A stretch of DNA of 46,280 nucleotides from Rickettsiales bacterium. Lineage in GTDB: Bacteria; Pseudomonadota; Alphaproteobacteria; Rs-D84. Each line of letters starts with the position of its first letter. The stretch's first letter is position 1. The translations under genes and the position numbers were made by a program. Where the stretch lies: contig JAITJD010000025.1 in NCBI GenBank assembly GCA_031279085.1, positions 1 through 46,280 on the forward strand, in the 5' to 3' direction. Below are positions 16,782-24,281 of the stretch, in pieces. Under the pieces are notes generated by a model. It did no database searches. It was not told where the DNA came from and was given only the letters and a program-made list of their open reading frames with translations.

Positions 16782-19235
16782 TTATTTTCTTAGAAATCCG
16801 TATTCGTAGACTTTCGGCTCTATCTCGGCGGCCAGCGCGCTCAAAGCGGCCGACAGCGCGGATTCCAATTCGTTAAATTCGCCGTCGTCAGATTTGATGT
16901 TCATTCTGCCGGCGGGCTGGCGGCCTTTGAAAAATTCCTTTATATCGTAAAACGAAGCATTTTGGTTTTCCGGATTCCGACTGAAATAATATCGCCATAC
17001 GGCCAGCCCCGCATTATAAGCATCGCGCGCGGCCGGCGACAATATCTCCGGCATTCTGCGGACGGCCGCAAAGTTTGACATAAAGTCGGAATCAAAAGCG
17101 CGCGCGCTTCCGACCTGGCTTTCGCTGAACGGTATCCAGCGGTTTGTTCCGGATTTTGACGACACTCTGTTCTGGCTGTGAAACAATGTGTAAATCAGGC
17201 AATCGTATTTGAATACGAAATCGTTTTCGTACGAGAATTCTTGTTCGGATTCCAGCAGGTTCGGCTGCTGCACGATATTGCGCCTGTATTCCGCGGGCAC
17301 GCCGATAACGGGATTGTATTTGTATTTAGGGCGCATGAGCGGGAATAAAAACTGGTCCCGGTCGTTCAGCCAAGTGGGCTCCATGCAGTGTCGGACTGCG
17401 AAATACATCGCGCAGTGCAGCAAATTGTCGCCGTCAATATGCAGGTGCAGCCTGTGGTCGTTGGCTTCGTTTTCAGGATTGTCTATAAAGACATATTTTT
17501 GATTCTGGAAATCCGGGCTGGCGCAATCTAAGAATCCGATAGAGTTCCTTTTGTCGCCAGTTTGGAAACCGGCTATCCATTGGTTGATTTTTTTGTCCGG
17601 CAGATTTCCGTAAAATTTTTTAAAGCCGGCCGGCTCTCCGTCTTTGTCGAAAACATCCGCGGTTATTGAAACAAATTTTTCTTTCAGCTCTGTGTTCCAA
17701 ATCTTGAATCCGATTGGAAATTTTCCATTCACATTTTCAAAAGTATTTGCCGGGACTATAAAGCATTTTAGTAATGCCGCTGCAAATACATTGCGAAAAT
17801 CCCCGAAATTGCCGGCTTGCAGAGTTTTCAACTTTGAAAACTCTGCAAGCCGGCAATTTGGGATTTCCATGTATGCGCGGATTAAAAATTGAGTAAAAAG
17901 CTCGTTCGCGGCCGCGCCGATTTGACTTTTATACCGCTGCGCGATATAAGTTTGCGCAATTCCGGACTTGGACATTCGCCCTTGTCCGCTTTGCGCCTCC
18001 GCATACGGGGGATTTATGAAAATCACCAAATTCTTGCGATCGTTTTCATTTGAAAGAATGTCGTACAATCTGTCGGGGACTTTGCCGCCGTCGCGCTGCG
18101 GATTGAAGATATCATTCAGAAAATCAAACTGGAATATGTTGTTTTCCATTGTGATTTGAGTCTGCTTCATTATCTGGACATCCGGCTCGTCCAAAGTGCT
18201 GGCAAAAACATTGCGCTTGTCCTGCGGCAGATATTGCAGCAGGTTTCCTGTGCCGGCCGCGCAATCCCAGACATACATGTCGGCGAATTCGTCGCCGAAT
18301 GCGGACGCCATGTATTCGGTCGCCTTGGCGACCCATATTTTCGGGGTAAAGAAAGCCCCTTTGCACTGGCGCACATTTCGCGGCACCAGCAGGTCGCGCC
18401 TGGTGATTATTTTGTCCCAGTATTCGCGTTTTGGCGGCCTTTTGTATCGCGCCCAGAATCGCGAATGCTTTTCCAAATCCTTTATTTTGAACACTTGTAT
18501 GAACAGCCGTTTTCCCAGTTTTAAATTAGATTTGTAAACGGGGCCGTCGCGCAGGACTTTAAGCTTGCCAAGGTCTTCCAGCGACCTGTCGCCATCGGAC
18601 ATTAAATCCGCCAGATAGAAATCCAGCGGCAGAATCCCGTCTTCTTTTTCAGATTCCGCAGGAATTTCTATATTATTACTCAGTTCTTGGGCAAACTTCA
18701 TAAACACGGAAACATAGTTTCCGAAATTGATTTGCTTTTGCAGGGCAGCGCCATTGGGCGCGCGGCCGCTTTGTATTTTTTTCAAGACCGACGCCAGCTC
18801 CGCCTCGTCCCTGTCATACTCGTAAATTCGCAGGGACGATTCGTTCGGCAGCTCTCGAACGAACTGCGCGACCAGCCGCACAGTTTTGTCATCAACCATG
18901 CTGGGCGCCTGATTCCAGTTGATATCGCTGTAAGTTATCAGCCGCTGGTACAAGCTGTCGAATTCTACTATCCCGCACTTATAGGAATCGAATCCGCCGA
19001 TATATTCCGGCAGAAACTCAAAATCTTTCTGATGCTTGTGAATTGTCAGAATCAATTGCGCCAGCATTTGAAAGATATCCGCATCGCGCTGCTTGGTTTC
19101 AAAAAAAATATGCGGTGCGGACATATCGACCCAGCCGATATGAACGTCGGGCATTTGAAAGTAGTCTTGGAAGAAGTTTTTTACATCTGCCTCTGACCGG
19201 GCGCTTTTCATAAGTTTGTACAAAGGAAGTTTCAT
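16782..19235 (-). CDS. Large adenine-N6 DNA methyltransferase (orphan or type IIG-like)
   Basis: 817 residues from the ATG at 19235. The SAM motif VWDCAAGTGNLLQYL is at about 320 and the catalytic motif FINPPYAEAQSG at about 407; together they mark an N6-adenine methyltransferase of the gamma type. About 300 residues precede motif I, with predicted mixed alpha/beta structure and no clear PD-ExK site, and a long C-terminal region follows that may include target recognition. No separate endonuclease gene adjoins it. Possible roles are an orphan methyltransferase, a fused restriction-modification enzyme, or part of a phage-defence set whose other genes lie elsewhere. The in-frame ATG 87 bases upstream is rejected because TATAAT lies 6 nt before 19235. 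A 54-bp palindrome lies inside the gene. Confidence 0.78.
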   Translation of the reverse strand: MKLPLYKLMKSARSEADVKNFFQDYFQMPDVHIGWVDMSAPHIFFETKQRDADIFQMLAQLILTIHKHQKDFEFLPEYIGGFDSYKCGIVEFDSLYQRLITYSDINWNQAPSMVDDKTVRLVAQFVRELPNESSLRIYEYDRDEAELASVLKKIQSGRAPNGAALQKQINFGNYVSVFMKFAQELSNNIEIPAESEKEDGILPLDFYLADLMSDGDRSLEDLGKLKVLRDGPVYKSNLKLGKRLFIQVFKIKDLEKHSRFWARYKRPPKREYWDKIITRRDLLVPRNVRQCKGAFFTPKIWVAKATEYMASAFGDEFADMYVWDCAAGTGNLLQYLPQDKRNVFASTLDEPDVQIMKQTQITMENNIFQFDFLNDIFNPQRDGGKVPDRLYDILSNENDRKNLVIFINPPYAEAQSGQGRMSKSGIAQTYIAQRYKSQIGAAANELFTQFLIRAYMEIPNCRLAEFSKLKTLQAGNFGDFRNVFAAALLKCFIVPANTFENVNGKFPIGFKIWNTELKEKFVSITADVFDKDGEPAGFKKFYGNLPDKKINQWIAGFQTGDKRNSIGFLDCASPDFQNQKYVFIDNPENEANDHRLHLHIDGDNLLHCAMYFAVRHCMEPTWLNDRDQFLFPLMRPKYKYNPVIGVPAEYRRNIVQQPNLLESEQEFSYENDFVFKYDCLIYTLFHSQNRVSSKSGTNRWIPFSESQVGSARAFDSDFMSNFAAVRRMPEILSPAARDAYNAGLAVWRYYFSRNPENQNASFYDIKEFFKGRQPAGRMNIKSDDGEFNELESALSAALSALAAEIEPKVYEYGFLRK
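17806..17859. repeat. Perfect 26-bp inverted repeat inside the methyltransferase gene
   Basis: Arms 17806-17831 and 17834-17859 are exact reverse complements, separated by 2 bp. They begin AAATTGCCGGCTTGCAGAG and end CTCTGCAAGCCGGCAATTT. CCC/GGG and AAAT/ATTT on the outside extend the symmetry with a bulge. In frame it encodes NCRLAEFSKLKTLQAGNF, without stops. Confidence 0.95.
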
Positions 19236-19241
19236 AGCCGG

Positions 19242-19247
19242 ATTATA
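19242..19247 (-). promoter_or_regulatory. -10 box of the methyltransferase gene, leaderless type
   Basis: TATAAT followed by CCGGCT and the ATG at 19235; no ribosome binding site. Transcription and translation would start at the same base. Confidence 0.6.
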
Positions 19248-19260
19248 TGTGAAATCAAAT

Positions 19261-19289
19261 AAAAAATCCAGCATAATGCCGGATTTTTT
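19261..19289 (-). terminator. Rho-independent terminator after rplI
   Basis: AAAAAATCC and GGATTTTTT pair (9 bp), with an inner GCAT-A-ATGC stem above an A-C mismatch. A T-run follows in either direction. It ends the rpsF-rpsR-rplI operon just upstream of the methyltransferase promoter. Confidence 0.85.
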
Positions 19290-19299
19290 ATCATAATTC

Positions 19300-19890
19300 T
19301 TATTCAGCCGCAGCGGTTTCAAATTCCGCGTCGGGCGCTTTTTGCTCTACCGCTTCCTGCGCGGCCGGATTTTCGGCCTCATCGGGCTGCTCATTCGCGG
19401 CAAAGGTCAAAGACTTGCCCGCGATCAGGGCGTCTATCTCGTACTGAGTCTGCGCGACATAAAGCTTGACCGGAACGATTACATCGGGATGCAACGCGAT
19501 TTTTGTATCAAACACACCGACTGATTTTATCGGACTGCTCAGCAATACTTGCGAAGATTCCACGGAAACATTCGCGGTTTCCTTCAATATCTGCGCGATG
19601 TCGCGCGATGATACGGAACCGTACAGGCGCCCGGTGTCGCCGGCCTGGCGAATCATGTGCAGCTTTGCATTTTTGACTGCGTCGACCTGCGCTTCGGCAG
19701 ATTTCTTGGCGACATCCTGTCTTGCCTGCAATTCCGATTTTTTGGATTCGAATACCGCGATATTTTCCTTGGACCATCGCATGGCCTTGCCTTTCGGCAG
19801 CAAATAATTTCTGGCAAAGCCGGTTTTGACTTCCACTGTGTCGCCGATATTGCCCAGTCTGCTTATTTTTTCCGTAAGAATAACTTTCAT
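19300..19890 (-). CDS. rplI: Ribosomal protein L9
   Basis: 196 residues. The N-terminal L9 domain is clear: MKVILTEKISRLGNIGDTVE, then VKTGFARNYLLPKGKA. A long connecting helix and the C-terminal domain follow (VSSRDIAQIL, GVFDTKIALHPDV). The acidic Ala/Glu-rich tail after about 165 is an extension seen in some alphaproteobacterial L9 proteins. Last gene of the rpsF-rpsR-rplI operon. Confidence 0.95.
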   Translation of the reverse strand: MKVILTEKISRLGNIGDTVEVKTGFARNYLLPKGKAMRWSKENIAVFESKKSELQARQDVAKKSAEAQVDAVKNAKLHMIRQAGDTGRLYGSVSSRDIAQILKETANVSVESSQVLLSSPIKSVGVFDTKIALHPDVIVPVKLYVAQTQYEIDALIAGKSLTFAANEQPDEAENPAAQEAVEQKAPDAEFETAAAE

Positions 19891-19941
19891 TTTAATCTGT
19901 CCTTATTTCAAGTTAGGGCCGACCGCGGCCCAGATTTATTT

Positions 19942-20172
19942 TTAAACCAAGTCGTTGTTGCGAACAAACGGCAGCAAGCCCAAATGACGCGCGCGTTTAA
20001 TGGCGGTGGCCAAATCGCGCTGATCTTTTTTGGACACTCCGCTGATTCGGCTTGGCACTATCTTGCCGCGCTCCGTTATATAGTGGCTTAACAGCTTGAC
20101 ATCTTTATAGTCGATAAGCTTTCCCTTCAACGGGTTTGATTTTTTGCGATAAATCGCTGCTCTGACTGCCAT
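19942..20172 (-). CDS. rpsR: Ribosomal protein S18
   Basis: 76 residues with the S18 core: [20 protein letters not shown], then [20 protein letters not shown] and [10 protein letters not shown]18 pairs with S6 on the 30S platform. Its start codon shares one base with the rpsF stop, so translation is coupled. The N-terminal Cys motif of zinc-binding S18 forms is absent. Confidence 0.95.
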   Translation of the reverse strand: MAVRAAIYRKKSNPLKGKLIDYKDVKLLSHYITERGKIVPSRISGVSKKDQRDLATAIKRARHLGLLPFVRNNDLV

Positions 20173-20510
20173 TATTCAGCCTCTTCGTTATTTTTTTTCA
20201 TCATGATGCTGGGGCTTTTTGCCAATTCTTCAACGCGTATGTTCAAAAAGCGGATAACATCTTCATCAATGCGGAAACGTCTTTCAAGTTCTGAAATATG
20301 CCCGCCGTCCAGATCTAGGTTCATCATAATGTAATGAGCCTTGCGATTTTTGCGGATAATATAAGCCAAGCTCCGCAATCCCCAGAATTCCAAGGATTTG
20401 ACAGAACCGCCCAGTTCTTTGACGATATTTTCGAATTTCGCCGCTTTTTCTTTGACCTGCGGCTCGGTCAAGTCTTGGCGCAGAACCACGACTGTTTCAT
20501 AAAAAGCCAT
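20172..20510 (-). CDS. rpsF: Ribosomal protein S6
   Basis: 112 residues beginning [19 protein letters not shown], with [21 protein letters not shown] in the middle and [17 protein letters not shown] near the end. S6 binds S18 and 16S rRNA. First gene of the operon; the S6:S18 pair often controls its own operon through the leader. AAAGGA precedes the ATG. Confidence 0.95.
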   Translation of the reverse strand: MAFYETVVVLRQDLTEPQVKEKAAKFENIVKELGGSVKSLEFWGLRSLAYIIRKNRKAHYIMMNLDLDGGHISELERRFRIDEDVIRFLNIRVEELAKSPSIMMKKNNEEAE

Positions 20511-20598
20511 TTTATTTCCTTTGGTCTTTTAATCGGGCCGCAGCTTCATGCCGCCGCCAGGAACGAGGCCATTATGAACTATCTCCAATAAAAATCAA
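20511..20598 (-). promoter_or_regulatory. rpsF promoter and possible S6:S18 leader hairpin
   Basis: On the minus strand: -35 TTGATT (20598-20593), spacer 16 bp, -10 CATAAT (20576-20571). The short leader can fold GGCGGCGGC against GCTGCGGCC around an ATGAA loop, with one mismatch and one G-U pair. An S6:S18-binding leader is common at this position in bacteria, but I cannot confirm the consensus loop. Confidence 0.4.
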
Positions 20599-20704
20599 GA
20601 ACAAAATACAAGTTCCGGTTGCTTTTGAAAATTTGCGCCAAGCAAATAATCCGATTGACTTTATTCGCATAATTTTATTACTATTATTACAAAAGAGAGA
20701 CTTT

Positions 20705-21502
20705 ATGACCGATCAATTTCACAGAAATCTTAACAGAATGGCTTTATTCACGGCTTTGGCGGCAGCCGGCGTGATTTTGTGCCATGAAGAATTTCTGCGC
20801 ATCGCGGTGGCAAATATATGGCTGAACGGCGCGATTATCGGGCTGGCTGTTTTCGGAATCTGCTTGTGTTTTGTCGACACATTCAAGCTGATCGGCGAAT
20901 ACAGATGGATAAAAAGATTCTTCGGGGGCGATAAGAACGCGCCTCTTCCGCCAAGAATATTAAGGCCTGTGGCGGTCATGCTTCGCGGGGGAAAATCGGC
21001 CGCCCAGATTAATCCCGCCACACTGCACAGCTTTTTAGACATTATCATAAACAGATTTGAAGACCAGCGCGAATCCGTAAGATACATAACCAGCACTCTT
21101 ATATTTCTGGGATTGCTGGGGACATTCTGGGGGCTGATACACACTGTCGGCGGATTTGCCGAATTGGTGTCCGGCCTTAATTTCGAAGACGAAAACATCA
21201 TGTCCGCATTGCAAGCCGGACTTTCAAAACCGCTTGCCGGAATGGGGATTGCGTTTACCAGCTCGCTATTCGGCCTGGCGGGCAGCCTGATAGTCGGCTT
21301 TCTGGGGTTGCAGGTCCAGCTTGCGCAGAACTCAATATTCCGCAATCTGGAAGACAATTTGTCCGAAAGAACAAAAATTCCGGAACTGGACAATACTACG
21401 AACGCCGTGCCGCAAATAAATTTTGTAACAAAAGAATTAACCAAGGCCGTTCATAAGCTGGACGCTGCGGCCAGAACTTTCAACCAGGGCGGCGATGCCT
21501 GA
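20705..21502 (+). CDS. MotA/TolQ/ExbB-like proton channel subunit
   Basis: 265 residues from MTDQFHRNLNRM; the in-frame ATG 72 bases upstream lacks support. Two membrane segments lie near the N-terminus (about 14-32 and 36-56). The hallmark pair is further on: LIFLGLLGTFWGLIHTVGG (about 140-158) and LAGMGIAFTSSLFGLAGSLI (about 183-205). This is the MotA/ExbB channel core that uses the proton gradient. It is followed 66 bp later by an OmpA-domain partner, giving a stator-like pair as in many non-flagellar alphaproteobacterial loci. No flagellar genes are present. TTGACT at 20655-20660 with TACTAT 18 bp on may be its promoter. Confidence 0.8.
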   Translation: MTDQFHRNLNRMALFTALAAAGVILCHEEFLRIAVANIWLNGAIIGLAVFGICLCFVDTFKLIGEYRWIKRFFGGDKNAPLPPRILRPVAVMLRGGKSAAQINPATLHSFLDIIINRFEDQRESVRYITSTLIFLGLLGTFWGLIHTVGGFAELVSGLNFEDENIMSALQAGLSKPLAGMGIAFTSSLFGLAGSLIVGFLGLQVQLAQNSIFRNLEDNLSERTKIPELDNTTNAVPQINFVTKELTKAVHKLDAAARTFNQGGDA

Positions 21503-21568
21503 AAGAACAATTGCAAAGAAGGCATAAATTTGTAATACTCAAATTAAAGAGAGAGGGGGGATCACAAC

Positions 21569-22645
21569 ATGCTGAAATTTCGCTTTCGTGAAAAGACCAA
21601 CACCTGGCCCGGATTTGTGGATATATTTTCCAATCTGGTAATCATACTTATTTTTCTGCTGATTGTCTTTGTATTCTTGTGGACCACCACCAACGTGTTT
21701 AACAAAAGCACCGGAATGAAAACCATTGTGGAATTAAAAAAGACAAATGAAGAGCAAGCGCAGGCCATCATTCAAATGACAGCTGACGAGCAAGAAGCCA
21801 AACGTCTGCTGATTATGGCGCGCAATGAAATGGAAAACTTGGAGAAAAACAAGGCCGTGCTGGATATGAAATTGCAGCAAATGGACACCAATGTCAAAGA
21901 GCTGGTTTACTCCTATGAGCAGGAAATGCAGAATTCCGCAATGCAAAATCAGCAGATGATTGAAAGCATGCGGACTCAATTGAACCAGGAATTAGAGCAA
22001 GAACGTCATAAGCAGCAATCAGAAATAGAAGCGCAGCGCCAGTCGCTGTCGCAGCAGCTGGCGAACTTGCAGGCTGCATTGGACGCGGCGGAGGCAAAAT
22101 CTCAAACTCAGGAAATACAGTATGTAGAAATGTCGAACCGCCTTAATAAAGCTTTGGCCGACAAAGTCGCGGAATTAAGCAAAGTATCGCAATACCAGTC
22201 GGATTTTTACAAGGCGATAAAAACCGCGCTGGGCGGCAGAAGCAGCATCCAGCCCGACGGGGACCGATTTATAGTATCCAGCGACATTTTGTTTAACAGC
22301 GGCGAATATACTTTGTCGCTTGAAGGAAAAAACCAGCTTCGCCTGATTGCAAATGTCATTAAAGATTTGGAAAACAAAATTCCGACGAATATTAATTGGA
22401 TAATACGCGTGGACGGCCACACGGATAAAAAGCCCGTCTTGGCGGGAACGAAAAGATACAAAAACAACACGCAGCTTTCGCTGCTGCGCGCCACGGCGGT
22501 CGCGAATGAATTGGCTAAAGCCGGCGTGTCAAAGCGGCGGCTGATTCCAAGCGGCTTTGGCGAATTGTATCCTGTTGAATTGGGCAATGATCAGGCAAGC
22601 CTGCAAAAGAATCGTCGAATAGAGTTGCAGTTGACGAACAGATAA
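21569..22645 (+). CDS. MotB-like protein with OmpA peptidoglycan-binding domain
   Basis: 358 residues. An N-terminal membrane segment (about 20-43) contains WPGFVDIFSNLVIILIFLLI, with an Asp placed like the proton-carrying Asp of MotB. A long periplasmic coiled coil rich in Gln and Glu follows (about 55-215). The C-terminal OmpA domain has RVDGHTDKKPV, LSLLRATAVANELAKAGVS and a NRRIELQL end, the signature for diaminopimelate binding in peptidoglycan. With the preceding gene it should form an inner-membrane stator anchored to the wall; what it drives is unknown. A GA-rich ribosome binding site (GAGAGGGGGG) precedes the ATG. Confidence 0.82.
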   Translation: MLKFRFREKTNTWPGFVDIFSNLVIILIFLLIVFVFLWTTTNVFNKSTGMKTIVELKKTNEEQAQAIIQMTADEQEAKRLLIMARNEMENLEKNKAVLDMKLQQMDTNVKELVYSYEQEMQNSAMQNQQMIESMRTQLNQELEQERHKQQSEIEAQRQSLSQQLANLQAALDAAEAKSQTQEIQYVEMSNRLNKALADKVAELSKVSQYQSDFYKAIKTALGGRSSIQPDGDRFIVSSDILFNSGEYTLSLEGKNQLRLIANVIKDLENKIPTNINWIIRVDGHTDKKPVLAGTKRYKNNTQLSLLRATAVANELAKAGVSKRRLIPSGFGELYPVELGNDQASLQKNRRIELQLTNR

Positions 22646-22659
22646 AGAAATCCGCCAAG

Positions 22660-23355
22660 GTTTTAGGGGCGCCATGAGTGGGACTAAGGCCCGAGCTTGC
22701 GGCGCACCCCTCTTGATTAAAGATGGAACAAAGAGCAAACTTGGACATGCCCCTCTTGATAAAGAGGGGAGAAAAGCTGGGAGCTTGCGTTAGCCAAGCG
22801 ACCTAAGCTTTTCGGGGAGATTTCTTTTTAATTAATATTTAACATCTAGAAACTTAAATCATAAATTCTATTAGTACCAATCTTTAACCACAAATCCCCC
22901 AAGAGTTTTTAGGCTCGCCATGCTCGCCAACAAACTCTGTCCCCCTTTACCAAGGGGGACAAATCCGAGCACGGGACATGCCCCTCTTGATAAAGAGGGG
23001 AGAAAAGCTGGGCGGCTTTGCCGCCCTTAGCTTTTCGGGGAGATTTTTGTTTTAGCAGTAAAAGAATATTTCTTCTTCCTTTTTTGTTTATAAGAAAAGA
23101 TTGTTTGTTTTTTTACTATTAAGAATAAATCCTTCGTATAAACCATAAATTCTATTAATACCAATTTTTAACCACAAATCCCCCAAGAGTTGCTAGCTTC
23201 GCCTACGGCTCAGCAAGCCAACTCTGTCCCCCTTTATCAAGGAGGACTAATCCGAGCTTGCGGGGAGTTGTGCCCCTCTTGATAAAGAGGGGAGAAAAGC
23301 TGGGAGCTTGCGCCAGCCAAGCGACCCAAGCTTTTCGGGGAGATTTTTGGTTAAC
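22660..23355 (-). repeat. Composite hairpin repeat array (two full units and a half)
   Basis: In minus orientation. Unit one (about 22740-22978) has a short spacer (TTAATATTTAACATCTAG type) and a GCGTTAGCCAAGC core. Unit two (about 22979-23250) has the long spacer and a GGCGGCTTTGCCGCC core, and its left stem has the GCTAGC...GGCTCAGCAAGCC core. A half unit (about 23275-23350) follows. Outer hairpins CCCCTCTT-GATA-AAGAGGGG and CCCCCTTTACCAAGGGGG repeat throughout. No gene is present here. Confidence 0.9.
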
Positions 23356-23397
23356 TAACATCGACTAAATAATCATTCAAATAATCATTTTTCTCAA

Positions 23398-23492
23398 TTG
23401 ACAATAATTTGAAAACAGTTCAAAATATAAAAGTAAAGTTTCTATAAAACTATGCCTAATCCAAACCTCCCTTTGGATTAGGCGTTTTTTTA
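23398..23492 (+). ncRNA. Candidate small RNA or attenuator: promoter, short transcript and strong terminator
   Basis: TTGACA (23398-23403) with CAAAAT 17 bp on is a possible promoter. It would give a transcript of about 60 nt ending in a strong hairpin: CCTAATCCAAA, loop CCTCCC, TTTGGATTAGG, then CGTTTTTTTA (23457-23492). The loop sequence is anti-Shine-Dalgarno-like. Loop plus 3' arm are the exact complement of the segment CCTAATCCAAAGGGAGGTTT at 23539-23558, at the start of the next gene. The terminator is clear; the promoter and an RNA function are inferred. Confidence 0.5.
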
Positions 23493-23535
23493 TTTTTAAA
23501 AATCCCTGATTTCTGCGACATTTTTTCTTTGATTT

Positions 23536-24006
23536 ATGCCTAATCCAAAGGGAGGTTTGTTATGTACAATCTTGGGCATGATTATGGCTGTTGCGGTGTC
23601 GGTTAGTACGGCAGACGGGGCAACAGGCTATGCGTGTTATTCTTCAACACCGACAAGCTCGACTTCATGCAGTAGTTCTACATACACCTTATACACAGGC
23701 GGCTGGTCGGTGTATGGCTGCACCGGCAGCAATGTCAGATTATTTTACGGCGCCAGCGGTTGCTCTACCACATCTGGAACTTATGGTGTTGCGGGCAGTC
23801 CGACATTTACTTCCAGCGGCGGCCAGTATTGCTGGTGCAAGATGTACGGAACAGATTTGGGTTCTGTGTCGGGTTCATGGGTCTTCAACTCCACCTACAG
23901 CACCGCGTCTGATTGCGCGTACTATTGCGCTCGCAACTGCGCGAGCTACGCCAAGGATAATTCCGGCTTTCGGTCGGCGCTGTTTTCTGGTGTGAGTATT
24001 AATTAA
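23536..24006 (+). CDS. Small secreted Cys-rich protein with CWC/ALFS domain
   Basis: 156 residues. Starting at 23536 gives a signal peptide MPNPKGGLLCTILGMIMAVA, cleavage likely near TADGA. The mature protein is rich in Ser, Thr, Gly, Tyr and Cys. Its last 85 or so residues follow the same plan as the C-terminus of the protein at 10774-11574: GGWSVYG, then YCWCKMYG, GSWVFNSTYSTASDC, YYCARNCASY, and RSALFSG. The start is uncertain: 23536 has no ribosome binding site, while GGGAGG at 23550 is ideally placed for an out-of-frame ATG at 23562 that encodes only 14 residues. In-frame ATGs at 23578 and 23584 would shorten the signal peptide. The gene stands alone between two repeat blocks. Confidence 0.7.
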   Translation: MPNPKGGLLCTILGMIMAVAVSVSTADGATGYACYSSTPTSSTSCSSSTYTLYTGGWSVYGCTGSNVRLFYGASGCSTTSGTYGVAGSPTFTSSGGQYCWCKMYGTDLGSVSGSWVFNSTYSTASDCAYYCARNCASYAKDNSGFRSALFSGVSIN

Positions 24007-24009
24007 AAA

Positions 24010-24265
24010 AGGGGGGACTAATCCAAGCACGGGCTTAGCCCCTCTTGGTAAAGAGGGGAGAAAAGCTAGGAGCTTGCGTTAGCCAAGCGACCCTAGCTTT
24101 TCGGGGAGATTTCTTTTTAATTAATATCTAGAAACTTAAACTATAAATTCTATTAGTACCTATCTTCAACCACAAATCCACCAAGAGTTTCTAGGCTCGC
24201 CATGCTCACCAATAAACTCTGTCCCACTTTACCAAGGAGGACAAAGCCAAGTTTTGAACTTGATG
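24010..24265 (-). repeat. Composite hairpin repeat (short-spacer unit)
   Basis: Minus orientation: CCCCTCTTGGTAAAGAGGGG, AAAAGCTAGGAGCTTGCG with AGCCAAGCGACCCTAGCTTTT, GGGGAGATTTC, short spacer with ATCTAGAAACTTAAACTATA, then AACCACAAATCCACCAAGAGT, a GGCTCGCC core and AACTCTGTCCCACTTTACCAAGGAGGAC. The last hairpin has lost perfect pairing (CCCAC against GGAGG), so this copy is decaying. Confidence 0.85.
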
Positions 24266-24281
24266 AGAGACCAACAGGCAT

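Noticed and set aside
17806-17859. Terminator or insertion-sequence end within the methyltransferase gene
   Set aside because: No T-run, no target duplication and an uninterrupted reading frame; it is kept as a palindrome of unknown role.
16782-19235. BREX-type PglX as the identity of the large methyltransferase
   Set aside because: The motifs are compatible, but the protein is shorter than typical PglX and none of the other BREX genes is present; the general call is safer.
20705-22645. Zorya defence system (ZorA/ZorB)
   Set aside because: The MotA/MotB-like pair fits, but no ZorC, ZorD or ZorE gene follows; the next DNA is repeats and a small secreted protein.
22660-23355. Repeat block as a CRISPR array
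   Set aside because: Units are long, unevenly spaced and made of nested inverted repeats with shared spacers; no short identical repeats separated by unique spacers and no cas genes.
23454-23492. Integron attC or transposon end
   Set aside because: The hairpin is short, lacks the attC core sites, ends in a T-run like a terminator, and no integrase or second site is visible.
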